The notes below the pieces were generated by a model. The model did no database searches. It was not told the origin of the DNA and was given only the letters and a program-made list of their open reading frames with translations. A DNA stretch of 64,000 bases from Leucobacter massiliensis (GTDB taxonomy: Bacteria > Actinomycetota > Actinomycetes > Actinomycetales > Microbacteriaceae). Each line of letters opens with the position of its first letter. The stretch's first letter is position 1. The stretch lies in contig NZ_MWZD01000017.1 in assembly GCF_002982315.1 (NCBI RefSeq), positions 310,001 through 374,000 of the forward strand. Reading direction: 5' to 3'. A program made the translations under genes and the position numbers. Positions 41,939 through 50,888 of the stretch are shown in pieces.

Positions 41939-43628
41939 TCAGTCGTAGTGTCCCTCGGCGAACCACTCTCCGCCCGAGTAGAGCAGCAGCCAGGCATCGC
42001 CGTCCTCCAGCTGCAGTTGCAGCCTGAAGCGGGCCGGGGTGCCTCGCCACCAGCGCTCGCGGATCGCCCAGGGGCGCGACCAGCCGAGCGCCGGGGCGTG
42101 GAGCGTGGTGCCGTCGATGCCGAGCCTGGCGGGATCGGCGGAGAGACGGTCTTCGTCATCGACGTGGACCGGCCGGCCGGCCGCGTCGCTGAGTCGCGCT
42201 GGAATCGGCTGCGGGAACACGCTGCTGGGTTTCGGCCCGGGGAGGGCGCCCGGCCAGGGACCCGCTGCCGTGCTCGGCGAATCGCGCGGAGCCTCGGTTC
42301 CCCACGGGGCGAAACGCTGACGTTCGGCGAGCAGCCGCCCTCCGCGCAGCTCCTGGGTGCCGACACCGCTGTGACCGAGCCGGCTCTGTGCTCGGCTGAG
42401 GTGGTGGTGCACCCGTTCGTCGGGCTCGGTGCTCCACAGGCCCGGCTCGTGCGCTGCCGCACGGTCGGTGTGGACCGGGACCAGGCGCACGTGGGCGATG
42501 CCGGCCGACTCCCGGCCGTCCCCGTCCGGGGCTCCCGCTGCTCCGGACGGTGCCGAGATCGCGGAGGCCTGCCAGCGGATCCGGTTGACCACGTCGGGAG
42601 CGGTGAAGTGCCGCGGGTGACTCCAGACCCGCTCGTGGCGCACGCCGATGTCGTCGGTGAGCTCGACTCGCAGGGCGGTGCACACCAGCCGATCCCGCGT
42701 CAGCCCCGAGAGCATGCGTTCGGCGAGCGACATGCAGGCAAAGGCGAGCTGCTCGGTGCTGTCGAGCGGGGGTTCGAGGGCGAGTTCGGCGTGCAGCTCC
42801 TGGGCGGGGTCTCTGCGCACCGGCGGCGGACGCTCGCCGGTGCGCAGAGACGCCGGCGGGTCCGAAGCGCTCGCGCACCGCCTCCTCTGGCAGTGCGGCG
42901 AGCGCACCCAGCGTGCGGATGCCGAGACCGTGCAGCACCTCCGCGAAGTCCGGGTCTGCGGCCCGCGCCACCGGCAGCGGGCTGAGGAACGCGGGGGAGG
43001 TGCCGGGCGGCACGATATGCACGCCCGGCCGGGGTGAGACGATGCCCGGATCCGTCGACAGCGCCCTGGCCGCCTGCTCCGCGGCGAAGCGCCCATCGGC
43101 GATCCCCACTCGCGCCTCGGGGAGGGCCGACTGCTCTGCCAGGCGCAGGATGACCTCGGCTGCTTCGTCCTCGCCGCCGTAGTAGCGGGCCGGACCGCGC
43201 GCGCGGAGCGCGCACAGGCCCGGACGCAGCGGTTCGACGCCCGGCACCAGTCGCTCCAGGGCCGCCAGCACCGGCGCGAAGCGCCGCTCGTCGACCTCCG
43301 GATCGTGCGGGTGCATGCGCAGCTCGGGGCAACGCGCCTGCGCCTCGCTCTCCCGCAAGCCGAGGCGCACGCCCTCGGCCCGGGCCTCGACCGAGCAGGC
43401 CGCTACCCGGCGCTTGGCGATGAGCGCGAGGGGTGCCCTCGCCTCCGCGTCCGTGGCTCCGCGCGGCACTGAGCGCAGAGACTCCGTGGACTGCGCCTGC
43501 TCCGTGGACTGTGCATGCTCGATGCGGTGAGCGTGCACCGGCCAGTCGGGGATCCAGAAGACGATCACCCGTTCGGCCGTGGCCGGCTCGGTCTGCGCGC
43601 CGGCGGCGACCGCCGCCCGGCCGTTCAT
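41939..43628 (-). pseudogene. imuB: imuB, Y-family polymerase-like mutasome adaptor, frameshifted
   Basis: The N-terminal part (from ATG 43628) reads VIVFWIPDWPVHA, CPELRMHPHDPEVDE and LHGLGIRTLGALAALP, then RERFGPAGVSAHRRAS, all typical of ImuB. After about 42830 this frame loses family character, and the match resumes one frame over (PPPVRRDPAQELHAELALEPPLDSTEQLAFA) to the stop at 41939. A single-base change around the CCGCCGCCGG run (about 42825-42835) would restore one 560-residue protein. ImuB normally links the polymerase DnaE2 to the beta clamp. The break lies inside a perfect inverted repeat (42809-42851). It may be a real mutation, a slippage site or an assembly error. Confidence 0.8.
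42809..42851. repeat. Perfect 16-bp inverted repeat at the imuB frameshift
   Basis: GTCTCTGCGCACCGGC (42809-42824) and GCCGGTGCGCAGAGAC (42836-42851) are exact complements separated by 11 bases. The point where the imuB frame must change falls in the loop or arms. Perfect palindromes at frameshifts can come from template switching during replication. Confidence 0.8.
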
Positions 43629-44380
43629 CGTGGCACCAGCCGGTGTACTCCGGCGACGGCGGGATCGGGCGAGATGCTGGCGACCGTGCGGCCCGGCGCC
43701 GTGCGGCTCGGGGTCGTGCGGCTCGCGGCGCGGCTGCCTCGTGCGATCGTCCCGCTGGCGGCGGTCCCGTCCGCGACCGTCCCGCCCGCGAAGCGGACGA
43801 CGTGCTCGCGCGTGCCCAGTCGGTCACGGCTCTGCACCGTGAGCTCACGGTCTTCGAGCATTCCCCTCCCGCGACCGAGGCCGTGCCAGCGGGAGGACAC
43901 CACGTGGAGGGTGCTTTCGGCGCGTGGCCAGCTCCCGAGCGCGACCAGGGTCGAACCATGCTCTCTGAGCCGCGCCGAGATGCGCTCCGCTTCTCCTGGC
44001 CTGGGCTGCGCCGGTGCGTGCAGCGCCACCACTGTCAGCACTTCGCTGAGCGCTCCGGCGATCCCCAGAGCGTCCTCGCCCGGATGGGGGATGAGCACGC
44101 AACGGTCGAGTGCGAGCCCCAGCTCGGCGGCGGCTTCTGCCCCGAATGCCGGACAGCCGATCACCCCGCACCAGGAGCCCGCCGCAGAGGCGTCTGCGAG
44201 CAGCGCCAGGGCCAGCTGCTGCGAGCCCTGCACCGCGTAGCTCGCACCGCGGCGCAGGGCGCCGTCGGGGAAGAGGGGTCGCAGCCCCGGAGCCGTGGGG
44301 AGGGCGCGATCGTCGAGCCGCAGCGGCTGCATCTCGGCGATGCGCTGCTGCAGCGAGCGGACGGTCGCTGCGGAAGACAT
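43625..44380 (-). CDS. imuA': ImuA'-type mutasome protein
   Basis: A 251-residue RecA-like accessory protein of the mutasome. It is degenerate compared with RecA: PLFPDGALRRGASYAVQGSQQLALALLADA stands in for the Walker region, and CVLIPHPGEDALGIAGALSEVLTVVALHA for the middle strands. The C-terminus is Thr/Arg-rich and low in complexity. Position directly before imuB (4-base ATGA overlap) and dnaE2, and behind a LexA box, makes the assignment firm. The ATG at 44380 sits 6 nt after a GAATAT hexamer that overlaps the LexA box. Confidence 0.8.
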   Translation of the reverse strand: MSSAATVRSLQQRIAEMQPLRLDDRALPTAPGLRPLFPDGALRRGASYAVQGSQQLALALLADASAAGSWCGVIGCPAFGAEAAAELGLALDRCVLIPHPGEDALGIAGALSEVLTVVALHAPAQPRPGEAERISARLREHGSTLVALGSWPRAESTLHVVSSRWHGLGRGRGMLEDRELTVQSRDRLGTREHVVRFAGGTVADGTAASGTIARGSRAASRTTPSRTAPGRTVASISPDPAVAGVHRLVPR

Positions 44381-44386
44381 GGAGCA

Positions 44387-44392
44387 ATATTC
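44387..44392 (-). promoter_or_regulatory. -10 hexamer of the imuA'-imuB-dnaE2 operon
   Basis: GAATAT on the minus strand is 6 nt from the ATG at 44380 and shares two bases with the LexA box, so LexA would block the promoter directly. Confidence 0.5.
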
Positions 44393-44406
44393 GAACATAT
44401 GTTCGA
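44391..44406. promoter_or_regulatory. LexA (SOS) box
   Basis: TCGAACATATGTTCGA is a perfect match to the actinobacterial/Gram-positive LexA consensus (TCGAAC-N4-GTTCGA). It extends by two more bases on each side as a 20-bp palindrome. It lies 10 bases upstream of imuA' and 71 bases upstream of the divergent DUF2469 gene. Confidence 0.95.
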
Positions 44407-44464
44407 ATAAGTCAAGCCGGTGCGAGGCGTCGCGCAGCACGTCCGGCGGCGTGCGAATACGTCG

Positions 44465-44470
44465 TAGGAT
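44465..44470 (+). promoter_or_regulatory. -10 hexamer before the DUF2469 gene
   Basis: TAGGAT lies 7 nt before the ATG at 44478; the spacer GGGAGGG could also act as a weak ribosome binding site. Confidence 0.45.
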
Positions 44471-44477
44471 GGGAGGG

Positions 44478-44801
44478 ATGAACGAGGACGAGCTAGACGA
44501 TTACGAGCGCGAGGCCGAGCTGTCGCTGTTCCGGGAGTACCGCGACATCGCCAGCCAGTTTCGCTACGTGGTCGAGACCGAACGCCGGTTCTACCTCGCC
44601 AATGAGGTCGAGCTGCAGCGGAGGGACGCTGGAAGCGACTTCTACTTCGAGCTCTCGATGACGGATGTGTGGGTGTGGGATGTCTACCGCGCCGATCGCT
44701 TCGTGAAGTCGGTCCGCGTGCTCACCTTCAAGGACGTCAACGTGGAGGAGCTCTCGGCTCGCGAGTTCTCGCTGCCCCAAGAGCTGGCGCTCGACGAGTA
44801 G
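44478..44801 (+). CDS. DUF2469 family protein
   Basis: A 107-residue acidic protein of the actinobacterial DUF2469 family (Rv2901c-like), function unknown. The family pattern is clear: EYRDIASQFRYVVETERRFYLANEVEL, then FELSMTDVWVWDVYRADRFVKSVRVLTFKDVNVEEL. It is conserved near rnhB, xerC, dprA and comM in actinobacteria, consistent with the neighbours here. Confidence 0.9.
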   Translation: MNEDELDDYEREAELSLFREYRDIASQFRYVVETERRFYLANEVELQRRDAGSDFYFELSMTDVWVWDVYRADRFVKSVRVLTFKDVNVEELSAREFSLPQELALDE

Positions 44802-44943
44802 CGGCCGCTCCGCGGTGTGCGCGGTGCTCCGCACGGAGGCAGAGCTTCGTCCACAGCGGGGATGATCCGGGATCCGCCGGAAACCTCTCAACAGATGCGG
44901 GAGCGGCGTCCCGCGCAGCGCGGCCCCGTGCGAGAGTCGGTGC

Positions 44944-45564
44944 ATGCTCACCACACGCTTCCGGCTGCTGCTCGGCCGACTCCGGCTGTTGCCCGGCCGC
45001 CTCGCGCCGCTGCTGCTCGCGCCCGCGCTGCTCGCGCCCGGAGCGACGGCGTCCGCTCCCGTCGCGGATCCCCGCCCGGTGCTTCTCGCGGATCCCCGCC
45101 CGGTGCTCGGCGAGCTCACGCCCTTCGCGGCTGATGCGCCCGCGGCCACCCCGCTCTGGGTGCCTCCGCTCTCCGGGCGACTCGACATCACGGGACCGTA
45201 CCGGGCTCCGCCCCATCGCTACGGGGCCGGCCACCGGGGCATCGACCTGAGGGCCAGTCCGGGCGACTCGGTCGTCGCCCCGGCCGCCGGCACGGTCACC
45301 TTCTCGGGCCGGGTGGTCGATCGGGAAGTGGTGTCGGTCCGGGTCGATGAACGCACCGTGTACTCGCTGGAGCCCGTGCGCGGCGGCGTCGTGGCCGGAA
45401 GCCAGGTGGCGGCTGGCGCGCTGCTCGGCGAGGTGGACCGGGGCGGGCACTGCGGCACGGAATGCGTGCATCTCGGGGTGCGGGTGGAGGGGGAGTACGT
45501 CACCCCGTTGCGGTACCTCCTGCCCCGGCCCCGCTTGCTCCCGACGGGTGGCGAGCCCCCGTGA
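44944..45564 (+). CDS. Exported M23-type (LytM) peptidase-like protein
   Basis: A 206-residue secreted protein. A hydrophobic, Leu/Arg/Pro-rich signal region (residues 1-40) is followed by a tandem repeat of ADPRPVL, and then an M23 fold: GHRGIDLRASPGDSVVAPAAGTVTFSG and CVHLGVRVEGEYV. The first His/Asp pair (HRGID) and the second His (VHLGV) are visible, but the usual HxH (HLH/HVH) is not complete, so it may be a non-catalytic LytM protein that regulates a wall hydrolase. Convergent with xerC. Confidence 0.8.
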   Translation: MLTTRFRLLLGRLRLLPGRLAPLLLAPALLAPGATASAPVADPRPVLLADPRPVLGELTPFAADAPAATPLWVPPLSGRLDITGPYRAPPHRYGAGHRGIDLRASPGDSVVAPAAGTVTFSGRVVDREVVSVRVDERTVYSLEPVRGGVVAGSQVAAGALLGEVDRGGHCGTECVHLGVRVEGEYVTPLRYLLPRPRLLPTGGEPP

Positions 45565-45656
45565 CCGGTGCCGGGACGAGCGGTGCCCGGCTCGACCGGT
45601 GAACTCCAAGGCCCTGCAGCGCGGCCGCGGTCCTCCGAGGTGCGCCTGTCGCCGTG

Positions 45657-45675
45657 GAGCTCTCTCTGAGAGCTC
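45657..45675. terminator. Small hairpin between convergent genes
   Basis: GAGCTCTC (45657-45664) pairs with GAGAGCTC (45668-45675), loop TCT, between the M23-like gene and xerC. Confidence 0.4.
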
Positions 45676-45704
45676 GGCGCAGGGGCCGGCGGCGCGCGCG
45701 GGGC

Positions 45705-46718
45705 TCAGGCGCGCGGGTGGGCTCTCCGGTAGCTCTCTGTGAGCCGTTCGGCCGAGACATGTGTGTAGATCTGGGTGCTCGAGAGGCTCGAGTGCCCGAG
45801 CATCTCCTGCACGACTCGCAGCTCGGCACCGCCATCGAGCAGGTGCGTGGCCGCCGTGTGCCGCAGGGCGTGCGGTCCGCGCGGACCCCCGCCGGGCTCC
45901 TGCTGGAGCTCCCGGGACACGAGCCGGTACACGGCGCCCGGGCTGAGTCTGCCGCCCCGGTTCCCGAGGAGGAGCGAGACGCCGTCAGCGGGCTCGGCGC
46001 GGGCGGCGAGCGCCGGCCGGGCCTCGCCGAGGTAGCGTTCGAGCACCCGGGCCGCGGGTGCGCCGAGCGGCACCACGCGCTCCTTGCCGCCCTTGCCGAG
46101 CACCCGCACGGTGCGTTCCCTGCGATCGAGGCCGGCGATGGGCAGTGAGCAGAGCTCCGAGACGCGCAGAGCGGTCGCGTAGAGCAGCTCGAGCACGGCC
46201 TGGTCGCGGATCTGCGCGGGGTCGCCGGACTCGGCGCGGCGCGCGGCGCGGTCCAGGATGCGGGTCATCTGCTCGTCTGCGAGCACGCGGGGCAGTTCGC
46301 GGGGAGCCTTGGGCGTGCGGAGCCGTGAGGCGGGATTGCCGGGCACGAGCCTTCGGCGTTCGAGCCACGCGCCGAAGGACTTCAGTGTCGCCACGTTGCG
46401 GGCGAGCGTTGCCGGAGCGAGGCCGCGCTGCTGCCGATCCCAGAGCCATCCGCGGAAGAGCTCGAGGTCGCAGTCGGAGACCGCGGGCTCGCGTTCGGGC
46501 GTGTCGCCCGAGAGTTCGGGGGCCGAGAGCGGGCTGTCGCCTGCGGCGTGACGTGACGCGGACCCGTGCGCCGCCCCGGGCACTGCCGCGAGCGACGCCC
46601 GGGCGAAACGAGCGAGGTCGAGCAGGTCGCGCCGATACGCGCGCACCGTGTGCTCCGAGTACCCGTACTCGTACTGCACGGCGTCGAGGAAGGCTGCGAT
46701 CGCCGCTGTCAACTGCAT
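45705..46718 (-). CDS. xerC: Tyrosine recombinase XerC
   Basis: A 337-residue recombinase for resolving chromosome dimers. The N-terminal SAM-like domain reads YEYGYSEHTVRAYRRDL; a Pro/Glu-rich insert of about 35 residues follows (ASRHAAGDSPLSAPELSGDTPE), longer than usual. The catalytic part has LLYATALRVSELCSL (Arg), LGKGGKERVVPL (Lys), HALRHTAATHLLDGG (His-x2-Arg) and LGHSSLSSTQIYTHVS (Tyr). It is not next to the integrated element and is a chromosomal gene; the conserved setting supports XerC over a phage integrase. A GAGAAT hexamer lies 6 nt upstream of the ATG. Confidence 0.9.
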   Translation of the reverse strand: MQLTAAIAAFLDAVQYEYGYSEHTVRAYRRDLLDLARFARASLAAVPGAAHGSASRHAAGDSPLSAPELSGDTPEREPAVSDCDLELFRGWLWDRQQRGLAPATLARNVATLKSFGAWLERRRLVPGNPASRLRTPKAPRELPRVLADEQMTRILDRAARRAESGDPAQIRDQAVLELLYATALRVSELCSLPIAGLDRRERTVRVLGKGGKERVVPLGAPAARVLERYLGEARPALAARAEPADGVSLLLGNRGGRLSPGAVYRLVSRELQQEPGGGPRGPHALRHTAATHLLDGGAELRVVQEMLGHSSLSSTQIYTHVSAERLTESYRRAHPRA

Positions 46719-46793
46719 GTGCTCATTCTCGCCGAGTCGGCCTTGTGCGGGCAGGGCCTGTGCCGGTGTTTCGCGTTGGCGGCGGGTGCCGCT

Positions 46794-47699
46794 TCAGCTT
46801 CCGGCCAGGCTCATGCTCTGGGCGTATCTGATGCCGAGCTCGAAGCGTGACGCCACGCCTGCGGCGGACATGGCCTCGGAGACCCGCCGGCTCACCGTGC
46901 GCATCGAGAGCCCCAGTGCCTCCGCGATCCGCGCATCGGTCCACCCGAGCGACATGAGGCTCAGCACCTCGGCCGCTCCGCGCGCGTAGGACTCCCATGG
47001 GAGCGCCGAGACCCAGTGGTCGTCGAAGACCCGTTGCAGCGGGGCGACGATCGAGGAGCGGCGCGTCAGGAAGTAGCTCTCTTCCTTCGAGTCGGGCTCT
47101 GCCGCCGAGAGCACCGCTGCGGAGCGGTTGTACACCGCGAAGAGGAACGGCGATGAGCGTACGCGCACATCCACTCCCTCCCCGGCGACGAACCGCGCGA
47201 GTTCGTGCAGCGGTCCTTCGGCGTCGCGGGGAGGGAGCAACAGTCGGATCTGCACGGTGCCGGTGCTCAGGACGTGATGCAGCAGCTCCGACTCGATCTC
47301 GCTGCTCCAGTCGGTGGTGTCGAGTTCGGGGAGGTCGGGAACGACCAGGTCCATCCTGAGCGGTGCCGAGCCGCGCTCGTGGAGCAGATTCCACCAGTGC
47401 TGCCAGAAGCCGTTGTAGCCGTAGAGCACCTGCTCGCCGGTGACGAGCCCTTCCGCGTGGAGCCACTGCTCGTAGTGGGATTGCAGGATCGCCAGCGACT
47501 CGGGCGGGAAGTCCACCGATCCGTATTCCGGCCGCTGCAGCGTGAGGTATCCGTTCTCGATCATTCCGAGTCCCGCATCGACCAGTGCGTCGACCATGCG
47601 CCGGTGCCGTGCGTCCGCCGGGTAGCGCCGCAGACCGAGCCGGCTCACTTCCTCGTAGTCGCGGTGCAGTTTGATGGGCAGAGCGTGCATCTCATCCAC
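46794..47699 (-). CDS. LuxR-type transcriptional regulator
   Basis: A 301-residue regulator. The C-terminal HTH (about residues 240-290) reads EVLSLMSLGWTDARIAEALGLSMRTVSRRVSEAMSAAGV, a LuxR/GerE pattern. The N-terminal 200 residues include a MarR/TrmB-like winged segment (RHRRMVDALVDAGLGMIENGYLTLQ), and a sensor-like middle part of unknown ligand. The start is taken as GTG 47699, 6 nt after TACCGT. The longer ATG at 47738 would place the start codon inside the terminator stem at 47736-47786. It lies downstream of, and codirectional with, the aerolysin-like gene. Confidence 0.75.
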   Translation of the reverse strand: MDEMHALPIKLHRDYEEVSRLGLRRYPADARHRRMVDALVDAGLGMIENGYLTLQRPEYGSVDFPPESLAILQSHYEQWLHAEGLVTGEQVLYGYNGFWQHWWNLLHERGSAPLRMDLVVPDLPELDTTDWSSEIESELLHHVLSTGTVQIRLLLPPRDAEGPLHELARFVAGEGVDVRVRSSPFLFAVYNRSAAVLSAAEPDSKEESYFLTRRSSIVAPLQRVFDDHWVSALPWESYARGAAEVLSLMSLGWTDARIAEALGLSMRTVSRRVSEAMSAAGVASRFELGIRYAQSMSLAGS

Positions 47700-47705
47700 G
47701 CAGGA

Positions 47706-47711
47706 ACGGTA
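47706..47711 (-). promoter_or_regulatory. -10 hexamer for the LuxR-type regulator
   Basis: TACCGT on the minus strand is followed after 6 nt by the GTG at 47699. Confidence 0.45.
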
Positions 47712-47735
47712 ACACAGACGGAGTCCAGGAATATT

Positions 47736-47786
47736 CATCGGCCGGTTGTGCTCGCCGGACGGGCCTGGGAGCGCAACCGGCCGATG
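47736..47786 (-). terminator. Terminator of the aerolysin-like gene
   Basis: CATCGGCCGGTTG (47736-47748) and CAACCGGCCGATG (47774-47786) are perfect complements. The stem starts 15 bases past the stop of the 47802-50783 gene and is followed on the minus strand by AATATT. Confidence 0.75.
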
Positions 47787-47801
47787 TGCGGTGGGCGCGA
47801 G

Positions 47802-50783
47802 CTATGGGGTGTCGTGCCGATCGGCGGCCCGCGCCGAGGGGGTGGCACGTCGCGCGCGTGCCAGCGCCCATGCGCCGGCCGCGAGCGCGAGCAGGGCCGC
47901 CGGGATGAGTGCCGGGGCCGCTTCAGGCGCGCCTGTCCGTGCCAGTCCGCCGGTCGCCTGGGGCGTGTCTGCGGGCGGCTCGTCGCTCGGCCGCGGGGCG
48001 TCGTCCGCCTCATCGGGCTCGGTCTCCTCGGGCACGGGTGCCTGATCCGGCAGGACCTCGATGGGGAACTCCCGTGTGCTCTCCCCTGCGGCGTTCTGCG
48101 CGCGCACCGTGATGCGGTAGGCGCCGGCTGCGGTCGGCGTGCCGTCGATCGCGATCTCCTCGCGGAGAGCCGAGCTCAGCTCTGCCCAGTCCACTTCGGC
48201 GTCGGAGCCGACGGAGGTCACGGTTACCTGCATGTCGTCTGACGGGGTGGCGCGCACGAGCCACGCGACCGGTGCGCCGACGCGGATGTCCGGCGTTGTT
48301 GCTGCGTCGTCGAGTCGTTCGAGCGTGATGGACGGCGCGTCGTAGACCTCGATGCGGAGCGTGCGCGATTCGCCCTCGGCTGAGGGACCGACGGTGATCT
48401 CCCACGATCCCTCCGCCTCGGGAACGCCGCTCAGGGAAGCGGCGGCGCCGTCGAAGCTCAGTCCCGGGGGAAGCTCGCCGGCGATCGCGAGCGGATCGCC
48501 GCCGGGTGCCATCTGGGCAATGCTCAGTTCCGCGTGCTGCTGGAGCGGGATACGCAGCACTTCGCCGTCGTGGTAGGCGAAGTGCGGATCGCCGCTCACT
48601 TCGAGCCGCAGCTCGGAGGAGCTTTCGCGCGCATCCTCCGCGGAGGGGTGGGGGCTTTGCTCGGAGACGCGGATCACGGTCACACCTGCTGCCGTCGGGG
48701 TACCCAGGAGCCGGGGCGAACCGTCCTGGTCGTGCTCGATGCGCAGGCCGCCGGGCTTATCTCGGGCGCCTCCGTGCTCGTCCAAGAACTCGACCGAGTA
48801 GGCCGCGTCGGTGCCGGGTTCGGCGACGAGCGGGATCGACACGGGGTCGCCGACACGCACCGAGTATCCCGCAGCTGAGGGGAATACCGTGGGGGCGGGG
48901 TCGATCTGGATCTTCGCCTCGGTGGGCGCCGCCCCCTCGCCCGTGAAGCTCAGCGTGAAGGTTCCCACTTCCGTCGGGATTCCCGCCAGGGTGCCGGTTG
49001 CCGGGTCGAAGGCGAGTCCGGGAACTTCACCGTTCGCGAGGGTCACCGCGTCACCGAACTCGCTGGTGCCGGCGAGGACCACCGAGTACGGGCGGCCCGC
49101 GAATCCTTCCGGTAGCTCAGGGCTCTCGTCCGCGCTCTTTCCTGCGAGCGAGGCCGCCGCGACCGGTGCGGTTTGCTGCGATAGGTACGTCTGGCTCTCG
49201 TACCTCATGGCACCGCCGTTCTCGTAGGCGGCGAAACTGAGCTTGCGCCCGACCGCGTCCTCGGTGATCCGGTAGTCGCGGTCGGTGGCGCCGGCGATCT
49301 CACGATCGTCCGCGAACCACTGGTAGCGCACGTCGAGGGGAGGGTCGCCCGCGGGCTCGATGAAGTGCACTTCGGCGGAGACGGTGTCGCCGGGCTGCGG
49401 GGAGAGGCTGCCTGGCCGGGTCGTCACGCGGAACGGAGCACCCGGTTCGAGGACGGTCGCGCCCTGGGCGATGCAGGACTTGCGTTCGCGGCTGTTCACA
49501 TTGGCGACGGTGGTCGAGACCGGCTGGCCTGCACTGTTCTTCTTCGCCACGGTGAGCGGGCCGTTGAACTTCCACACCCGGCCGAGTGCGGTGCCGCTCT
49601 TCCAGTTGCCGAACGCGGTCACCGCGGGCACGCTGACGACGGCCATACCCCACTTGCCGGCCGGAACCTCCATCGTGATGGTGCGCGAGTCGGTTCTGCT
49701 GTTCGTGTTGGCGTACTCGACGTGGCCGTTGATCTTCACGCCGACCTTGGTGCCCGATTCCTTCGACTCCTGCTCGATGCTGCCCTCGATGCCCAGGCCG
49801 ACCGCCCACTGGTCGGTGTGCTGCTGCTCGGTCGTGACGCTCTGGGTGACGGTTCCCGAACCGTTCGAGTTGTCGATGCCCTGCCACCAGCCGCCGGCCA
49901 CGCAATCGAGGCTGACCGTCGATTCGGAGAACACCGTCGCCTCCTTCGCGGGGTCGAGAGCGATGGCATCCGGAAGGAAGTACCCGTCGCTCGTCGCTTC
50001 GTTGTGCTTGCCGACGTAGTTCATCGCGAGGTCGAGCGGCCGTGTCCAGAGGTTCTTCCCGGTGAAGGCTTTGAACGGTGCCCGTCCGTGGAAGGCGGCA
50101 GCGCCGAGCGCCATGCGCTCGCGCAGGAACCCCCACTCGGTGCGGTCCTCGGTGTCGTTCAGCACCGAGAACTGCAGGCTCGGGTTCCGCTCGGCGGCAT
50201 CGCCCGCGCAGTCCGGGGTGATGCCGCGGGTGCGTCCGTTCGGGTTCTTCGGCTCCGCGCCGTCGAATCCGGCACCCTGGCTGAACAGGCAGTGCTGCGG
50301 GTACTTCCAGCTCCTCAGGATGAAGATCGGGGAGTCGTGGTCGTCCCTCAGATTGGCCTCCGGATCGGTGTCGTCGCGCTGCGCGGTGAGATCGGTGCTC
50401 GCGGGGGCGGTGGACAGCGGCTCGATCACCCAGTTCTTACTGGCATCGTTATTGCACTTCGTCCACTGCACGCCGTGCTCGTGCCCGTCGTTCTTGCCGC
50501 CTTCCGTGGCGAGACAGCTGGTCCCACGCGGCCCCTCGATGCGGACGGTGCCGGGGTACACCGGACTCGGGACGAGGTTCCAGCTCTTTCCCGGAGGGGC
50601 GGCGAAGCCGTCGCTGCCCACGCCGATGGACAAGGCCCTGCCCGCTCCCTGCCCGTCCGCGGCCTGCGCGTCGCCGGCGTCCGTGAAGACGGTGAGCGGC
50701 AGCGCCAATGCCCCGCAGATCGCGACTGAAAGCAGCAGGCGTGCCGTTCGTCTCGAGCCTCGTCCCCGGTGGGTCTGCGTCAC
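47802..50783 (-). CDS. Large exported protein with aerolysin/ETX-MTX2-like segment and LARTG anchor
   Basis: A 993-residue wall-anchored protein. After the signal peptide (LLLSVAICGALALPLTVF...AQAADG) comes a region of about 100 residues resembling a beta-trefoil lectin (SCLATEGGKN...GVQWTKCNND). At about 300-420 is a Ser/Thr-rich stretch of alternating residues, GSGTVTQSVTTEQQHTDQW through GIEGSIEQESKESGTKVGVKINGHVEY to TITMEVPAGKWGMAVVSVP, the pattern of aerolysin/ETX-MTX2 pore-forming proteins. Four or so Ig-like (He_PIG) modules follow, with GVPEAEGSWEITV and GIPTEVGTFTLSF. It ends LARTG (about 947), a hydrophobic helix and RARR, a class-E-type sortase signal. GTG 50783 has AAAGGAGT 6 nt upstream. 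The pore-forming assignment is pattern-based. Confidence 0.65.
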   Translation of the reverse strand: MTQTHRGRGSRRTARLLLSVAICGALALPLTVFTDAGDAQAADGQGAGRALSIGVGSDGFAAPPGKSWNLVPSPVYPGTVRIEGPRGTSCLATEGGKNDGHEHGVQWTKCNNDASKNWVIEPLSTAPASTDLTAQRDDTDPEANLRDDHDSPIFILRSWKYPQHCLFSQGAGFDGAEPKNPNGRTRGITPDCAGDAAERNPSLQFSVLNDTEDRTEWGFLRERMALGAAAFHGRAPFKAFTGKNLWTRPLDLAMNYVGKHNEATSDGYFLPDAIALDPAKEATVFSESTVSLDCVAGGWWQGIDNSNGSGTVTQSVTTEQQHTDQWAVGLGIEGSIEQESKESGTKVGVKINGHVEYANTNSRTDSRTITMEVPAGKWGMAVVSVPAVTAFGNWKSGTALGRVWKFNGPLTVAKKNSAGQPVSTTVANVNSRERKSCIAQGATVLEPGAPFRVTTRPGSLSPQPGDTVSAEVHFIEPAGDPPLDVRYQWFADDREIAGATDRDYRITEDAVGRKLSFAAYENGGAMRYESQTYLSQQTAPVAAASLAGKSADESPELPEGFAGRPYSVVLAGTSEFGDAVTLANGEVPGLAFDPATGTLAGIPTEVGTFTLSFTGEGAAPTEAKIQIDPAPTVFPSAAGYSVRVGDPVSIPLVAEPGTDAAYSVEFLDEHGGARDKPGGLRIEHDQDGSPRLLGTPTAAGVTVIRVSEQSPHPSAEDARESSSELRLEVSGDPHFAYHDGEVLRIPLQQHAELSIAQMAPGGDPLAIAGELPPGLSFDGAAASLSGVPEAEGSWEITVGPSAEGESRTLRIEVYDAPSITLERLDDAATTPDIRVGAPVAWLVRATPSDDMQVTVTSVGSDAEVDWAELSSALREEIAIDGTPTAAGAYRITVRAQNAAGESTREFPIEVLPDQAPVPEETEPDEADDAPRPSDEPPADTPQATGGLARTGAPEAAPALIPAALLALAAGAWALARARRATPSARAADRHDTP

Positions 50784-50888
50784 GTCGATACTCCTTTGAT
50801 CTCTGCGCCGGTTGTGGTCACTCCGAGGATCGTATGGCGCGGCGCGGCGTGGTCCGCGCGGATGGCGCATAGTCGCCATCCGGCGCTG

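Noticed and set aside
45060-45110. Direct repeat in the M23-like gene as a mobile-element footprint
   Set aside because: The two copies encode an in-frame repeat (ADPRPVL) in the linker after the signal peptide, a local coding duplication.
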